Origin: Ideonella aquatica
Lineage (GTDB): Bacteria > Pseudomonadota > Gammaproteobacteria > Burkholderiales > Burkholderiaceae_C
Length of the DNA: 64,000 bases
NCBI RefSeq assembly: GCF_018069755.1
Contig: NZ_JAGQDE010000003.1
Location: forward strand, 1 to 64,000
Direction: 5' to 3'
Under the pieces are notes generated by a model. It had not been told where the DNA came from and made no database searches. It worked only from the letters and a program-made list of their open reading frames with translations. The position numbers and the translations under genes were made by a program. Shown piece after piece: positions 40,900 to 49,239 of the stretch; position 1 is the first letter of the stretch; each line of letters opens with the position of its first letter.

Positions 40900-42540
40900 T
40901 CAACCGTCGATCGCGAACACCGCCACCGACTGCGGCGCCAGCATGAAGGCGCTGGCATCCGCGGGTCCTGGGCTGCTGCGCCACAACAGCGTCGGGCGCA
41001 CCCCGTCGGGCAGCCCGACGGGCCGGGCCAGCGCAGGACCCTGGCCGTAGTTGATCAGCACCAGTGTGCGTTCGTTGCCCAGACGGCGCTGGAAGGCCAG
41101 CAGCAGGCCATCGGCGCTGCTGTGCGCGAAGTCGCCCCGGGCCAGGCTGGGTCGGGCGTTGCGCAGGCCGATCACCTCGCGGTAGAAGTGCCACAGCGAG
41201 TGCGGGTCAGCGCGCTGCGCGGCCAGGTGGTGGGTGTCGGCATTGGGCGCGCGTCCGTTGTAGGGGCCTTTGGGGCTGAAGCCGGCGCCGGGGCGCTCCG
41301 CGTTCCAGCTCATCGAGCCGCGCACCGGCCGGTCGCCCGTCAGGCCCGGCAGGCTGGCCTGGCCGACCTCCTCGCCGTAGTAGACGAAGGGCGTGCCGGG
41401 CTGCAGCAGGTAGCCGGCGGCGGCCAGGCGGTAGCGGGCCTCGTCGCCGCCTACCTGGTCCCACAGGCGCAGGCCGGCGAAGATGTCATGGCTGCTGGTG
41501 AAGGTGGCCATGCGTGGCGACGCGCTGCGGTAGTACGTGGCCAGCGCCGCCACCGACGAGGCCTCACCCTGCGCCGCCTTGACGAAGTGGTGCTGGTAGC
41601 CAAAGGCGAAGGCGCCGCCGCACACTGCTGGGTCGCCATAGGCCTGCGGCTCGGCGGTGGCTTCGCAGACCACATAGCGGTTCGGGTAGGCGAGGATGGT
41701 GTCCTGCAGCCGCTTGGTCAGGGCACGGCTCTCGGGCTGGTCGTTCCAGCGCACCGCGTCGTTCTCGATCATGTGCGGCACGGCATCCAGTCGGAAGCCG
41801 TCCAGTCCGCGGTTGAGCCAGAAGCGCAGCGAGTCCAGGTGGTACTCGAAAACCTCCGGCCGGCGCAGGTTGAAGTCGGGCATGTGCGGCCCGAAGGTGC
41901 CGAAGAAGTGGTCCTTCGCGCCTGGCGGCGCGGGCGGCTGGGTTTTGGGGTCGCCGTGCTCCCAGGGGCGGCTGGGCAGCCAGTACCAGGGGTTGGCGTC
42001 CCAGATCTTCCAGCCCTGGGGCGCGTCCTGGCTGAAGACGAACCAGTCGCGCCAGGGACTGCGCGGATCGGCGATGGCCGCCTGGAAGGCCGGGTGCTGC
42101 CACGAGGCATGGTTGACCACGTAGTCCATCACCACACCGATGCCGCGGCGGTGGGCCTCGCGCAGCAGCGTATCCATGTCGTCCAGCGTGCCGTAGGCGG
42201 GCTCCACCGCGCGGTGGTCGGTGGTGGCGTAGCCATGGTCGTGGTCGGCGCTGGCGGTGATCGGCATCAGCCACAGGCCACGGATGCCCAGTGCCTGCAG
42301 CTCGTCCAGGCGGCTGATCAGGCCGCGCAGGTCGCCGATGCCGTCGCCATCGCTGTCCTGGTACGCCCGGACGAAAATCTCCATGAACACACCCTGCTGC
42401 CAGCCGGCGGGCAGGGCGCTGGGGGCGGCACGCATCGGCTGCGGGCTGCGGTCGAAGGCCGGCTCGGCGGCGGCCAGGGCCCAGGTGCTCCACAGGGCCA
42501 GGGTTGTTGCACGCAGCGTGTGTAGTATGGCTACATTCAT
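40900..42540 (-). CDS. Secreted GH13 alpha-amylase
   Basis: This 546-residue exported enzyme has a signal peptide (TLRATTLALWSTWALAAA) and a barrel with YQDSDGDGIGDL, MDYVVNHAS, FRLDAVPHM (nucleophile Asp), VVCEATAEP (acid/base Glu) and TSSHDIF (Asp). The last motif has Ser-His-Asp where Asn-His-Asp is usual. A C-terminal beta domain follows. It should cut starch or glycogen outside the cytoplasm. It diverges from the pullulanase gene with 92 bases between starts. A TGTA-N7-TACA palindrome lies inside its second to seventh codons. No other start codon that keeps the signal peptide is evident. Confidence 0.88.
   Translation of the reverse strand: MNVAILHTLRATTLALWSTWALAAAEPAFDRSPQPMRAAPSALPAGWQQGVFMEIFVRAYQDSDGDGIGDLRGLISRLDELQALGIRGLWLMPITASADHDHGYATTDHRAVEPAYGTLDDMDTLLREAHRRGIGVVMDYVVNHASWQHPAFQAAIADPRSPWRDWFVFSQDAPQGWKIWDANPWYWLPSRPWEHGDPKTQPPAPPGAKDHFFGTFGPHMPDFNLRRPEVFEYHLDSLRFWLNRGLDGFRLDAVPHMIENDAVRWNDQPESRALTKRLQDTILAYPNRYVVCEATAEPQAYGDPAVCGGAFAFGYQHHFVKAAQGEASSVAALATYYRSASPRMATFTSSHDIFAGLRLWDQVGGDEARYRLAAAGYLLQPGTPFVYYGEEVGQASLPGLTGDRPVRGSMSWNAERPGAGFSPKGPYNGRAPNADTHHLAAQRADPHSLWHFYREVIGLRNARPSLARGDFAHSSADGLLLAFQRRLGNERTLVLINYGQGPALARPVGLPDGVRPTLLWRSSPGPADASAFMLAPQSVAVFAIDG
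42521..42535. promoter_or_regulatory. Putative operator TGTA-N7-TACA overlapping the amylase start
   Basis: The 15-mer TGTAGTATGGCTACA is read on the minus strand as AATGTAGCCATACTACA, matching the malK/glgP sites. It lies within codons 2-7 of the secreted amylase, so a bound repressor would block both initiation and elongation. The next site is centred 88 bp away. Confidence 0.6.
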
Positions 42541-42608
42541 AAGCCTGGATGCTGGCACATGGCTGAGGAGTTGCCAAGAGATGCGGTTTCACGCATGGTC
42601 AAACTGGC

Positions 42609-42623
42609 TGTAATTTGGGTACA
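42609..42623. promoter_or_regulatory. Putative operator TGTA-N7-TACA before the pullulanase gene
   Basis: The 15-mer TGTAATTTGGGTACA, followed by TT (so AATGTA on the minus strand), ends 9 bases before the pullulanase ATG. It matches the four-base arms of the other three sites but has a weaker inner part. Together with the site at 42521 it brackets the divergent promoters. Confidence 0.5.
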
Positions 42624-42632
42624 TTTGACGCC

Positions 42633-45320
42633 ATGAATCGCCTTTGTTGGAACGCCATCTGGGCCTGGCTGCCGGCTCTGCTGGCACCTGCCGTGCAGGC
42701 CCAGGATGACTGCAACGACCCGGCGCCCTGGCGCGTGCTGACGGCGGCGGCCGAACCGGCGCCAGCGGCGCGCGCGGTGCTGGCCGATCGACATCGCCTG
42801 CTGTGGGCGGGGGCTCCTGCCGACGCAGAGGTCTGGCTGCTGGCCGCGCCCCAAGGGGGGCTGCGCACGCCGCTGGGCCAGGCCCCGCAAGGCGTGGTGC
42901 AGCGCTGGCGGCTGTCCGTCGACCGTGCGGTGCCGGCCGAGGCCGCTCAGCGCCTGCGCTACCTGGGCGACGGCGCCTGGCGCGCGCTGCCTGCGGAGGC
43001 GGTGGCCACGTTGCCGCAGCAGTTGCGTGGCGAGACGCGGGTGGTGCGCCTGGACGCCGAGGGCCGGGTCACCGCTGCTGCCGGCCTGCAGATCGCCGGT
43101 GCACTGGATGACCTCTACGCCGCCGCCGAGTCGCTCGATGACCTGGGGGCGCAGCCCGGCCCCAGCGAGAGCCGCTGGCGCCTGTGGGCGCCGACGGCGC
43201 AGGCGGTGTCGCTGTGCCTGTACCGCGCCGACGCCGGCCCGGCCCTGGCGCAGCACGCACTGCGCCGCGACGACGCCACCGGCAGCTGGCAACTGGCGCT
43301 TGCGGGCGATGCGCGCGGCCGCTACTACCGCTATCTGGTGGATGTGTGGACGCCCGGCACGGGCCTGGTGCGCCAGCGTGTGGCTGACCCGTATGCGGTG
43401 TCGGCCGGCGTGGACGCGCGCCGCGCCTATGTCAGCGGCCTGGATGAGCCGGCGGTCACACCGCTGGGCTGGGCCGCCGACCGCGCGCCTGCCAGTGTGC
43501 GCCAGGCCACCGACATGACGGTCTACGAGCTGCACCTGCGCGATTTCTCCATCGGCGACAGCAGCGTGCCGCGCGCCGATCGCGGCCGCTACACCGCCTT
43601 CACCCATGCCGACAGCGCCGGCATGCGCCACCTGCGCACGCTGGCCCGCGCCGGCTTGACCGATGTGCACCTGCTGCCGGTGTTCGACCATGGCGCCGTG
43701 CCCGAAGCCGGCTGCGTCACGCCCACTCCCCGCGGCGGCCCGGCCGACGCGACGCAGCAGGCTGCGGTGGCCGCCAGCGCGGCGCGCGATTGCTTCAACT
43801 GGGGCTACGACCCGGTGCTGTTCAATGCCCCGGAGGGCAGCTACAGCCGCCGGGCGGCCGATGGTGCGTCGCGTCTGCACGAATTCCGCCAGATGGTGAT
43901 GGCCCTGCACCGCGCCGGCCTGCGGGTGGGCATGGATGTGGTCTACAACCACACCGTGGCCTCGGGCCAGCACCCCAATGCGGTGCTCGACCGCGTGGTG
44001 CCAGGCTACTACCACCGACTCAACGCGGATGGTGTGGTCGAGCGCAGCACCTGCTGCGACAACACCGCCACCGAGCACCGCATGATGGGCAAGCTGCTGG
44101 TGGACTCGGTGCTGCTGTGGGCCCGGGCACACCACATCGACAGCTTCCGCTTCGACCTGATGGGCCATCAGCCACGGGCGCTGATGGAGCGCCTGCAGCA
44201 GCGCCTGCGCGCCGAGCTGCCCGACCGCGTGATCCCGCTGATCGGCGAGGGCTGGAATTTCGGCGAGGTGGCCAGCGGTGCGCGCTTCGAGCAGGCCAGC
44301 CAGCTCAGCCTGAACGGCAGCGGCATCGGCAGCTTCAACGACCGCCTGCGCGACGCCGTGCGCGGCGGCGGCGCCGGTGACAGCGGCGCCGCGCTGTTGC
44401 AGCGCGCCGGCTGGGCCTTCGGCCTGGCCGACCGCAGCGCGGACGATGCCGAGCTGCAGCGCGCCGCCCTGTGGCTACGCGCCGGCGCCGCCGGCAGCCT
44501 GCGCCACTATCCGCTGCGCCAGCAAGACGGCAGCGTGCGCGAGGCGCAGGCCGTCGACTACGCCGGTCAGCCGGCTGGCTACGCGAGCCAGCCCACCGAG
44601 GTGGTCAACTACGTCGAGAACCACGACAACCAGACGCTGTTCGACAACGGCGTGATGAAGCTGCCGCCCGACACGCCGCGTGAGGTGCGCGCGCGCGCCC
44701 AGCTGGTGGCCCTGGCCACCGTGGCCTTCAGCCAGGGGGTGGCCTATTTCCATGCCGGCGGTGAGCTGCTGCGCAGCAAGAGCCTGGACCGCAACAGCTT
44801 CGACTCGGGCGACTGGTTCAACCGCATCGACTGGACCGGCCAGCGCCATGTCTTCGGCACCGGCCTGCCGCCCGCGGGCGACAACCAGGCCGACTGGCCG
44901 GCGATGCGCGAGCGCCTGGCCGACACCCGCATCGCCCCGACCCCGCGCGAGATCGCACTGGTGCGCGAGGGCTTCCTGGACCTGCTACGCATCCGCGCCA
45001 GCACGCCGCTGCTGCGCCTGGCCGGCGCCGACGAGGTGCTGCAGCGCGTGCGCGTGCTGCCCGCCGAGCCCGCGCTGCTGGCCGTGCAGATCGACGGCCG
45101 CGGCCGGCCTGACGCCCAGTTCGGCCAGTTGCTGCTGCTGGTCAATGCCAGCCGGACACCCCGCCGCTTCGCGCTGCCCGAGGGACGCTGGACCAACCAC
45201 CCGGTGCTGGCCTCTGTGGCGGGAATCCTGCATCGCGGCACCGACTGCCTGGCCGGCACTGGCCAGGGCGGTTTGGATCTGCCGGCGCAGAGCGTGCTGG
45301 TCTGCGTGGCGCCGCGCTGA
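42633..45320 (+). CDS. pulA: Secreted pullulanase (GH13 alpha-1,6-glucosidase)
   Basis: This 895-residue exported protein has a signal peptide ([16 protein letters not shown]). An N-terminal region of about 150 residues precedes a CBM48-like domain ([18 protein letters not shown]). The barrel follows: [49 protein letters not shown] (nucleophile Asp), [10 protein letters not shown] (acid/base Glu) and [11 protein letters not shown] (Asp). NWGYDP is the type I pullulanase hallmark. It should remove alpha-1,6 branches from starch or pullulan outside the cell, in concert with the divergent amylase. No lipobox is present, unlike Klebsiella PulA. Confidence 0.92.
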   Translation: MNRLCWNAIWAWLPALLAPAVQAQDDCNDPAPWRVLTAAAEPAPAARAVLADRHRLLWAGAPADAEVWLLAAPQGGLRTPLGQAPQGVVQRWRLSVDRAVPAEAAQRLRYLGDGAWRALPAEAVATLPQQLRGETRVVRLDAEGRVTAAAGLQIAGALDDLYAAAESLDDLGAQPGPSESRWRLWAPTAQAVSLCLYRADAGPALAQHALRRDDATGSWQLALAGDARGRYYRYLVDVWTPGTGLVRQRVADPYAVSAGVDARRAYVSGLDEPAVTPLGWAADRAPASVRQATDMTVYELHLRDFSIGDSSVPRADRGRYTAFTHADSAGMRHLRTLARAGLTDVHLLPVFDHGAVPEAGCVTPTPRGGPADATQQAAVAASAARDCFNWGYDPVLFNAPEGSYSRRAADGASRLHEFRQMVMALHRAGLRVGMDVVYNHTVASGQHPNAVLDRVVPGYYHRLNADGVVERSTCCDNTATEHRMMGKLLVDSVLLWARAHHIDSFRFDLMGHQPRALMERLQQRLRAELPDRVIPLIGEGWNFGEVASGARFEQASQLSLNGSGIGSFNDRLRDAVRGGGAGDSGAALLQRAGWAFGLADRSADDAELQRAALWLRAGAAGSLRHYPLRQQDGSVREAQAVDYAGQPAGYASQPTEVVNYVENHDNQTLFDNGVMKLPPDTPREVRARAQLVALATVAFSQGVAYFHAGGELLRSKSLDRNSFDSGDWFNRIDWTGQRHVFGTGLPPAGDNQADWPAMRERLADTRIAPTPREIALVREGFLDLLRIRASTPLLRLAGADEVLQRVRVLPAEPALLAVQIDGRGRPDAQFGQLLLLVNASRTPRRFALPEGRWTNHPVLASVAGILHRGTDCLAGTGQGGLDLPAQSVLVCVAPR

Positions 45321-45344
45321 AGTGGCGCGGCGTCCGGCGCACCG

Positions 45345-46340
45345 TCAGCCCGGCAGCAGCGCCCGCGCCGCCGCGGTGTACAGCGGAATCCCCAGCACCA
45401 GATTGAACGGGAAGGTCAGGCCCAGCGACAGGCCGACATAGACCGCCGGCCGCGCCTCGGGGACCGCGTGGCGCAGCACCGCCGGCACCGCGATGTACGA
45501 GGCGCTGGCGGCCAGCACCATCAGCACCGCGCCATCAGCGGCGCCTAGGCCCACCAGCGCCGCCAGGCCCAGCGCCAGCGTGGCGTGCACCAGCGGACCG
45601 CCCACGCCATACAGCCACAGCGCAGGCGGCAGGCCGCGCAGGCTGCCCAGCTGGCGGGCGGTCAGCAGGCCCATGTCGAGCAGGAAGAAGGCGAGCAGGC
45701 CCTTGAACAGGTCACCGGTGAACAGCGTCATCGAGCGCGCGCCGGCTTCGCCTGAGGCCAGGCCCACCAGCAGCGAGCCCATCAGCAGCAGCAGTCCGCC
45801 GTCGGTGCAGGCCTCGCGCAGGGCGGTGCCCAGCGCGGTGGCGCTCCCGGTGGTGGCAGCCGGGGGGTGTTCACCCGCAGGCAGGGTGGCGAGCCGGCTG
45901 CGCAGCACCTGGGCCGAGGCCACGGCCAGCAGGATGGCGGGCGACTCCATCAGCGCCATCGCCGCCGCCATGTGGCCACCGGCCGGCGTGCCCTGCTGCT
46001 CCAGCACATGCATCGCGGTGATGAAGGTCACCGCGCTCACGCTGCCATAGGTGGCGGACACCGCCAGCGCGTCGAACGGCGGCAGCAGTCGACGCAGCGC
46101 CACCCAGGCCAGCGCCGGCACCACCACCGACAGCACCACTGCGCAGGCCAGCGCCGTGGCAATGTCGAGTGTCAGACCCGAGCGGGCCAGTGCGAAGCCC
46201 CCCTTCAGGCCCAGCGCCATCAGCAGGTACAGCGCCAGGAAGCGCGACAGCTGGGGCGGTACCTCCAGCGAGGATTTCATCAGGCCCGCGACGATGCCGA
46301 GGGCGAAAAAGAGCAGGACGGGGTCGAGCAGCGCAGCCAT
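45345..46340 (-). CDS. SbtA-type sodium-dependent bicarbonate permease
   Basis: This 331-residue inner-membrane protein has about ten helices. The two inverted halves start near VLLFFALGIVAGLMKSSLEVP and RSMTLFTGDLFKGLLAFFLLDMGLL. The SATYGSVSAVTFITA and AASASYIAVPAVLRHAVPEA segments match the SbtA/DUF897 family of bicarbonate:sodium symporters. The second of these is a hallmark region in the family. It lacks a linked SbtB regulator in this window. It diverges from a LysR regulator with 74 bases between starts. The substrate is inferred from family only. Confidence 0.85.
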   Translation of the reverse strand: MAALLDPVLLFFALGIVAGLMKSSLEVPPQLSRFLALYLLMALGLKGGFALARSGLTLDIATALACAVVLSVVVPALAWVALRRLLPPFDALAVSATYGSVSAVTFITAMHVLEQQGTPAGGHMAAAMALMESPAILLAVASAQVLRSRLATLPAGEHPPAATTGSATALGTALREACTDGGLLLLMGSLLVGLASGEAGARSMTLFTGDLFKGLLAFFLLDMGLLTARQLGSLRGLPPALWLYGVGGPLVHATLALGLAALVGLGAADGAVLMVLAASASYIAVPAVLRHAVPEARPAVYVGLSLGLTFPFNLVLGIPLYTAAARALLPG

Positions 46341-46368
46341 GAGGCCCGGATGCTAGGGTGTCATGGCT

Positions 46369-46386
46369 TTATTGAAAAATCGATAA
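46369..46386. promoter_or_regulatory. Putative LysR-type binding palindrome between the permease and LysR genes
   Basis: TTATTGAAAAATCGATAA reads TTAT.GA-N4-TC.ATAA, an 18-bp near-palindrome of the TTAT...ATAA kind used by CbbR-like LysR proteins. A second ATCGA-N6-ATCGA direct repeat follows at about 46392. The AT-rich region separates the divergent starts and is the only possible control region for both genes. Confidence 0.5.
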
Positions 46387-46414
46387 TACTGATCGAGAAC
46401 ATATCGAAAGTGCT

Positions 46415-47320
46415 ATGAATCCGAGTTTTCGGCGTCTGCGTCTGCTGCTGGCGCTGTCGCGCACCGGCAGCATCACGGCCGCCGCGCGCGACTGCCATGT
46501 GAGCCAGCCCACCGCGTCGATGCAGCTGCGCGAGCTGTCCGAGGCGCTGGGCCTGCCGCTCCATGAGGCGGCTGGTCGCCGGGTGCGGCTGACCGCTGCC
46601 GGTCACGAGGTGGCCGCGGCCGCCCAGCGCATGGTCGACGAGTGGGAGGCGCTGGAGCAGCGCATCGCCGCGATGAAAGGCCTGGAGCAGGGGCGGCTGC
46701 GGGTGTGCCTGGCCAGCACCGCCAAGTACTTCCTGCCGCGCATGCTGGGCCCGTTCTGCCAGGCCCACCCCGGCATCGACATCACGCTGGAGGTGCTCAA
46801 CCGCGACCGCGTGGTGCAGCGCCTGCGCGAGCAGCTTGACGACCTCTACCTGCTGTCGCAGCCGCCGCGCGACATTGCCCACCAGGCCGAGACGCTGATG
46901 GACAACCCGCTGGTGCTGATTGCGCCGCTGCACCACCCGCTGGCCGCCGTGCCGCGGCTGCGCTGGCAGCGCCTGCGCGGCGAACCCTTCATCCTGCGCG
47001 AGCAGGGCTCGGGCACGCGCCTGGCCGTGGATGCCCACCTGGCGGCGCTGGGCCTGCAGCCGCGCGTGCGGCTGGAGCTGGGCGACAACGAGGCGATCAA
47101 GCAGGCCGTGGCCGCCGGCATGGGGCTGGGGGTGGTGTCGCGCCACGCGCTGGCGGCGGACCCGGCACGCGAAGGCCTGGCCCTGCCGTCGGTGCAGCGC
47201 TTTCCGGTGCCCTCGTCGTGGTCGGTGCTGTGGCCGACCGGTCGCCGCCTGTCACCGGCGGCGCAGGCCTTCGTGGCACACCTGCATGCGGCCTCGGCGG
47301 GGTGGGCAGTGCATTCATGA
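46415..47320 (+). CDS. LysR-family regulator, CbbR/CmpR-like
   Basis: This 301-residue protein has a winged helix (RLLLALSRTGSITAAARDCH, then VSQPTASMQLRELSEALGLPL) and an effector domain with PRMLGPFCQAHPGIDITLEVLNRDRV. The helix and effector text resemble CbbR and CmpR, which sense Calvin-cycle metabolites and control carbon fixation or bicarbonate uptake. The divergent SbtA-type gene supports that reading. No Calvin-cycle gene lies in the window. The ATG at 46415 gives the usual family start. Confidence 0.86.
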   Translation: MNPSFRRLRLLLALSRTGSITAAARDCHVSQPTASMQLRELSEALGLPLHEAAGRRVRLTAAGHEVAAAAQRMVDEWEALEQRIAAMKGLEQGRLRVCLASTAKYFLPRMLGPFCQAHPGIDITLEVLNRDRVVQRLREQLDDLYLLSQPPRDIAHQAETLMDNPLVLIAPLHHPLAAVPRLRWQRLRGEPFILREQGSGTRLAVDAHLAALGLQPRVRLELGDNEAIKQAVAAGMGLGVVSRHALAADPAREGLALPSVQRFPVPSSWSVLWPTGRRLSPAAQAFVAHLHAASAGWAVHS

Positions 47321-47503
47321 GGCTGCGGCGGGGCCGGAGCTGGTGATCCATCCAGCTCTGGCGCACCAGCCGTCTTGAGGGTTCACTTTCGAACCCCTTC
47401 CCAAGTCCTTGTTTGTGAAGCGAAATTTACGTGACGCTGCCTTTGCAATCGCGTGTAAGTGACTGATTTCATTGAATTTTTTGCTCGGATGCGTTGACCC
47501 GGG

Positions 47504-47535
47504 GTGGGTGGTGGGTTAAAGTGGGGGAAAGTGCA
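47504..47535 (+). promoter_or_regulatory. MraZ box upstream of the dcw cluster
   Basis: Three repeats spaced exactly 10 bp, GTGGGTTAAA, GTGGGGGAAA and GTGCACTTTT, start at 47511, 47521 and 47531, with another TGGG at 47505. This fits the known MraZ site of GTGGG-type words with 5-base spacers. It lies 16-47 bases before the mraZ GTG, as expected for autoregulation. Confidence 0.75.
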
Positions 47536-47550
47536 CTTTTGTAGGTTCTC

Positions 47551-47991
47551 GTGTCCGATTTTGTGTTCCAAGGCGAGTCTGCGCTGACGCTGGACGGCAA
47601 GGGGCGGGTCACCGTTCCCGCCCGTTTCCGCGATGCGCTGGCCGCCTTGTGCGCCGGGCAGATGACCCTGACCAAGCACCCCAGCCGCTGCCTGCTGCTG
47701 TTCCCGCGTCCGGCCTGGGTGGAGTTCCGCGCCAAGCTGATGGCGTTGCCGATGGGCTCCGAGGCCTGGCGGCGGCTGTTCATCGGCAGTGCCATGGATG
47801 TGGACATCGACGGCGGCTCGCGCGTGCTGCTGTCGCCCGAGCTGCGCGAGTGGGCTGGTCTGGGCAAGGAGCTGATGCTGGTGGGCATGGGCTCGCGCAT
47901 GGAAATCTGGGACCGCGCGCGCTACCTGGCCAATGAAGAGGCCACGCTGGCGGGCCCCATGCCCGACGGCCTGGCCAACATGGTGATGTGA
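47551..47991 (+). CDS. mraZ: Transcriptional regulator MraZ
   Basis: This 146-residue protein has two SpoVT/AbrB-like halves, each with the family word: [15 protein letters not shown] near the start and [14 protein letters not shown] in the second half. It forms ring oligomers that bind the MraZ box and repress the dcw promoter in E. coli and relatives. It begins with GTG at 47551 just after the box and is separated from rsmH by one base. The first residues [15 protein letters not shown] are typical. It heads the division and cell-wall cluster. Confidence 0.95.
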   Translation: MSDFVFQGESALTLDGKGRVTVPARFRDALAALCAGQMTLTKHPSRCLLLFPRPAWVEFRAKLMALPMGSEAWRRLFIGSAMDVDIDGGSRVLLSPELREWAGLGKELMLVGMGSRMEIWDRARYLANEEATLAGPMPDGLANMVM

Positions 47992-47992
47992 C

Positions 47993-48946
47993 GTGAGCGA
48001 TACCGGCTTCACCCACACCACCGTGCTGCTGAACGAGACCGTTGACGCGGTGCTCGCGCGGCCCGAGGGCTGCTATGTCGACGGCACCTTCGGCCGTGGC
48101 GGCCACTCGCGCCTGCTGCTGTCGAAGCTGGCGCCCGCCGGTCGCCTGATCGCCTTCGACAAGGACCCTGAGGCGGTGGCCGCGGCCACCACAGGCCCGC
48201 AGGCCATCGCCGACCCGCGCTTCGAGATCCGCCACGCCAGCTTCACCGCGATGGCCGAGCTGCTGGCCGAACGCGGCGCCGGCACGCTCGACGGCGTGAT
48301 GCTGGACTTGGGCGTCTCGTCGCCGCAGATCGACAACCCCGAGCGCGGGTTCAGCTTCCGTTTCGACGGCCCGCTGGACATGCGCATGGACCCGACCCGT
48401 GGCGAGTCCGCCGCGGATTTCTTGGCCCGCGCCGACGAGCGCCAGATAGCACAGGTGATTCGCGACTATGGGGAAGAACGGTTTGCTGTACCGATTTCAA
48501 AGGCGCTTGCTGCTCGCCGGGCGAGCGGGAAGCCTGTTCGAACCACAGGCGAGCTGGCCGAGCTCGTGGCTCGCACGGTCAAGACCCGCGAGCCGGGCCA
48601 GGACCCTGCAACGCGCACATTTCAGGCTCTACGGATTCTCGTCAACGCCGAGCTTGAAGAGCTCGAGCAGGGACTGAGCGCCGCACTGGATGGGCTGCGT
48701 GAGGGCGGCCGCCTGGCGGTGATCAGCTTCCACTCGCTGGAAGACCGCATCGTCAAAAGCTTCATCAACCGCGAGAGCAAGGCCGAGGTCGACCGCCGCG
48801 CGCCCTTTGCGCCGCCCACCCGCCCGCTGCGCCTGCAGGCGCTGGGCCGCATCCGCGCCGGCCAGGCCGAGCTGTCGGCCAACCCGCGCGCCCGCTCGGC
48901 GGTGCTGCGCGTAGCCCAGCGCACGTCGGAGGGCTTTGTCGCATGA
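47993..48946 (+). CDS. rsmH: 16S rRNA m4C1402 methyltransferase RsmH
   Basis: This 317-residue cytosolic enzyme N4-methylates C1402 of 16S rRNA with S-adenosylmethionine. SAM-site text is [15 protein letters not shown], with [10 protein letters not shown] and [20 protein letters not shown]. The C-terminus holds [13 protein letters not shown]. It begins with GTG at 47993. Bases about 48440-48680 use codons unlike the rest (many CTC, GCT, GTA, TTT, GAA), which stands out within the gene. Its stop overlaps ftsL. Confidence 0.96.
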   Translation: MSDTGFTHTTVLLNETVDAVLARPEGCYVDGTFGRGGHSRLLLSKLAPAGRLIAFDKDPEAVAAATTGPQAIADPRFEIRHASFTAMAELLAERGAGTLDGVMLDLGVSSPQIDNPERGFSFRFDGPLDMRMDPTRGESAADFLARADERQIAQVIRDYGEERFAVPISKALAARRASGKPVRTTGELAELVARTVKTREPGQDPATRTFQALRILVNAELEELEQGLSAALDGLREGGRLAVISFHSLEDRIVKSFINRESKAEVDRRAPFAPPTRPLRLQALGRIRAGQAELSANPRARSAVLRVAQRTSEGFVA

Positions 48947-49239
48947 TGCGCCTGTCCGTGCTGCTGCTGATCGCGCTGGTGGCCAGCGGTCTGTACCTGG
49001 TGCGCACCAGCTACGAGTCACGCCGGTTGTTCGTCGAGATCGAGCGCGCCAGGAACGACGAAAAGCAGCTGCTGGCCGATGAAAAGCGCCTGGACGCCGA
49101 GCGCCAGGCCCAGGCCACGCACCTGCGTGTCGAGCGCGTGGCGCGCGAGAAGCTCGGCATGCGCATGGCGGGGCCGGACATCACCGTCTACGTCAGCGAC
49201 GCGCGCAGCGCGTCCAGCGCCTCGGGGGCCCTGCGGTGA
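48943..49239 (+). CDS. ftsL: Cell division protein FtsL
   Basis: This 98-residue bitopic membrane protein has a short N-terminus, one membrane helix ([17 protein letters not shown]) and a periplasmic coiled coil (residues about 27-65, [21 protein letters not shown] and following). FtsL joins FtsB and FtsQ in the divisome. The sequence is poorly conserved but gene order, size and the [14 protein letters not shown] ending support it. It overlaps rsmH by 4 bases and ftsI by 4. Confidence 0.92.
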   Translation: MMRLSVLLLIALVASGLYLVRTSYESRRLFVEIERARNDEKQLLADEKRLDAERQAQATHLRVERVAREKLGMRMAGPDITVYVSDARSASSASGALR

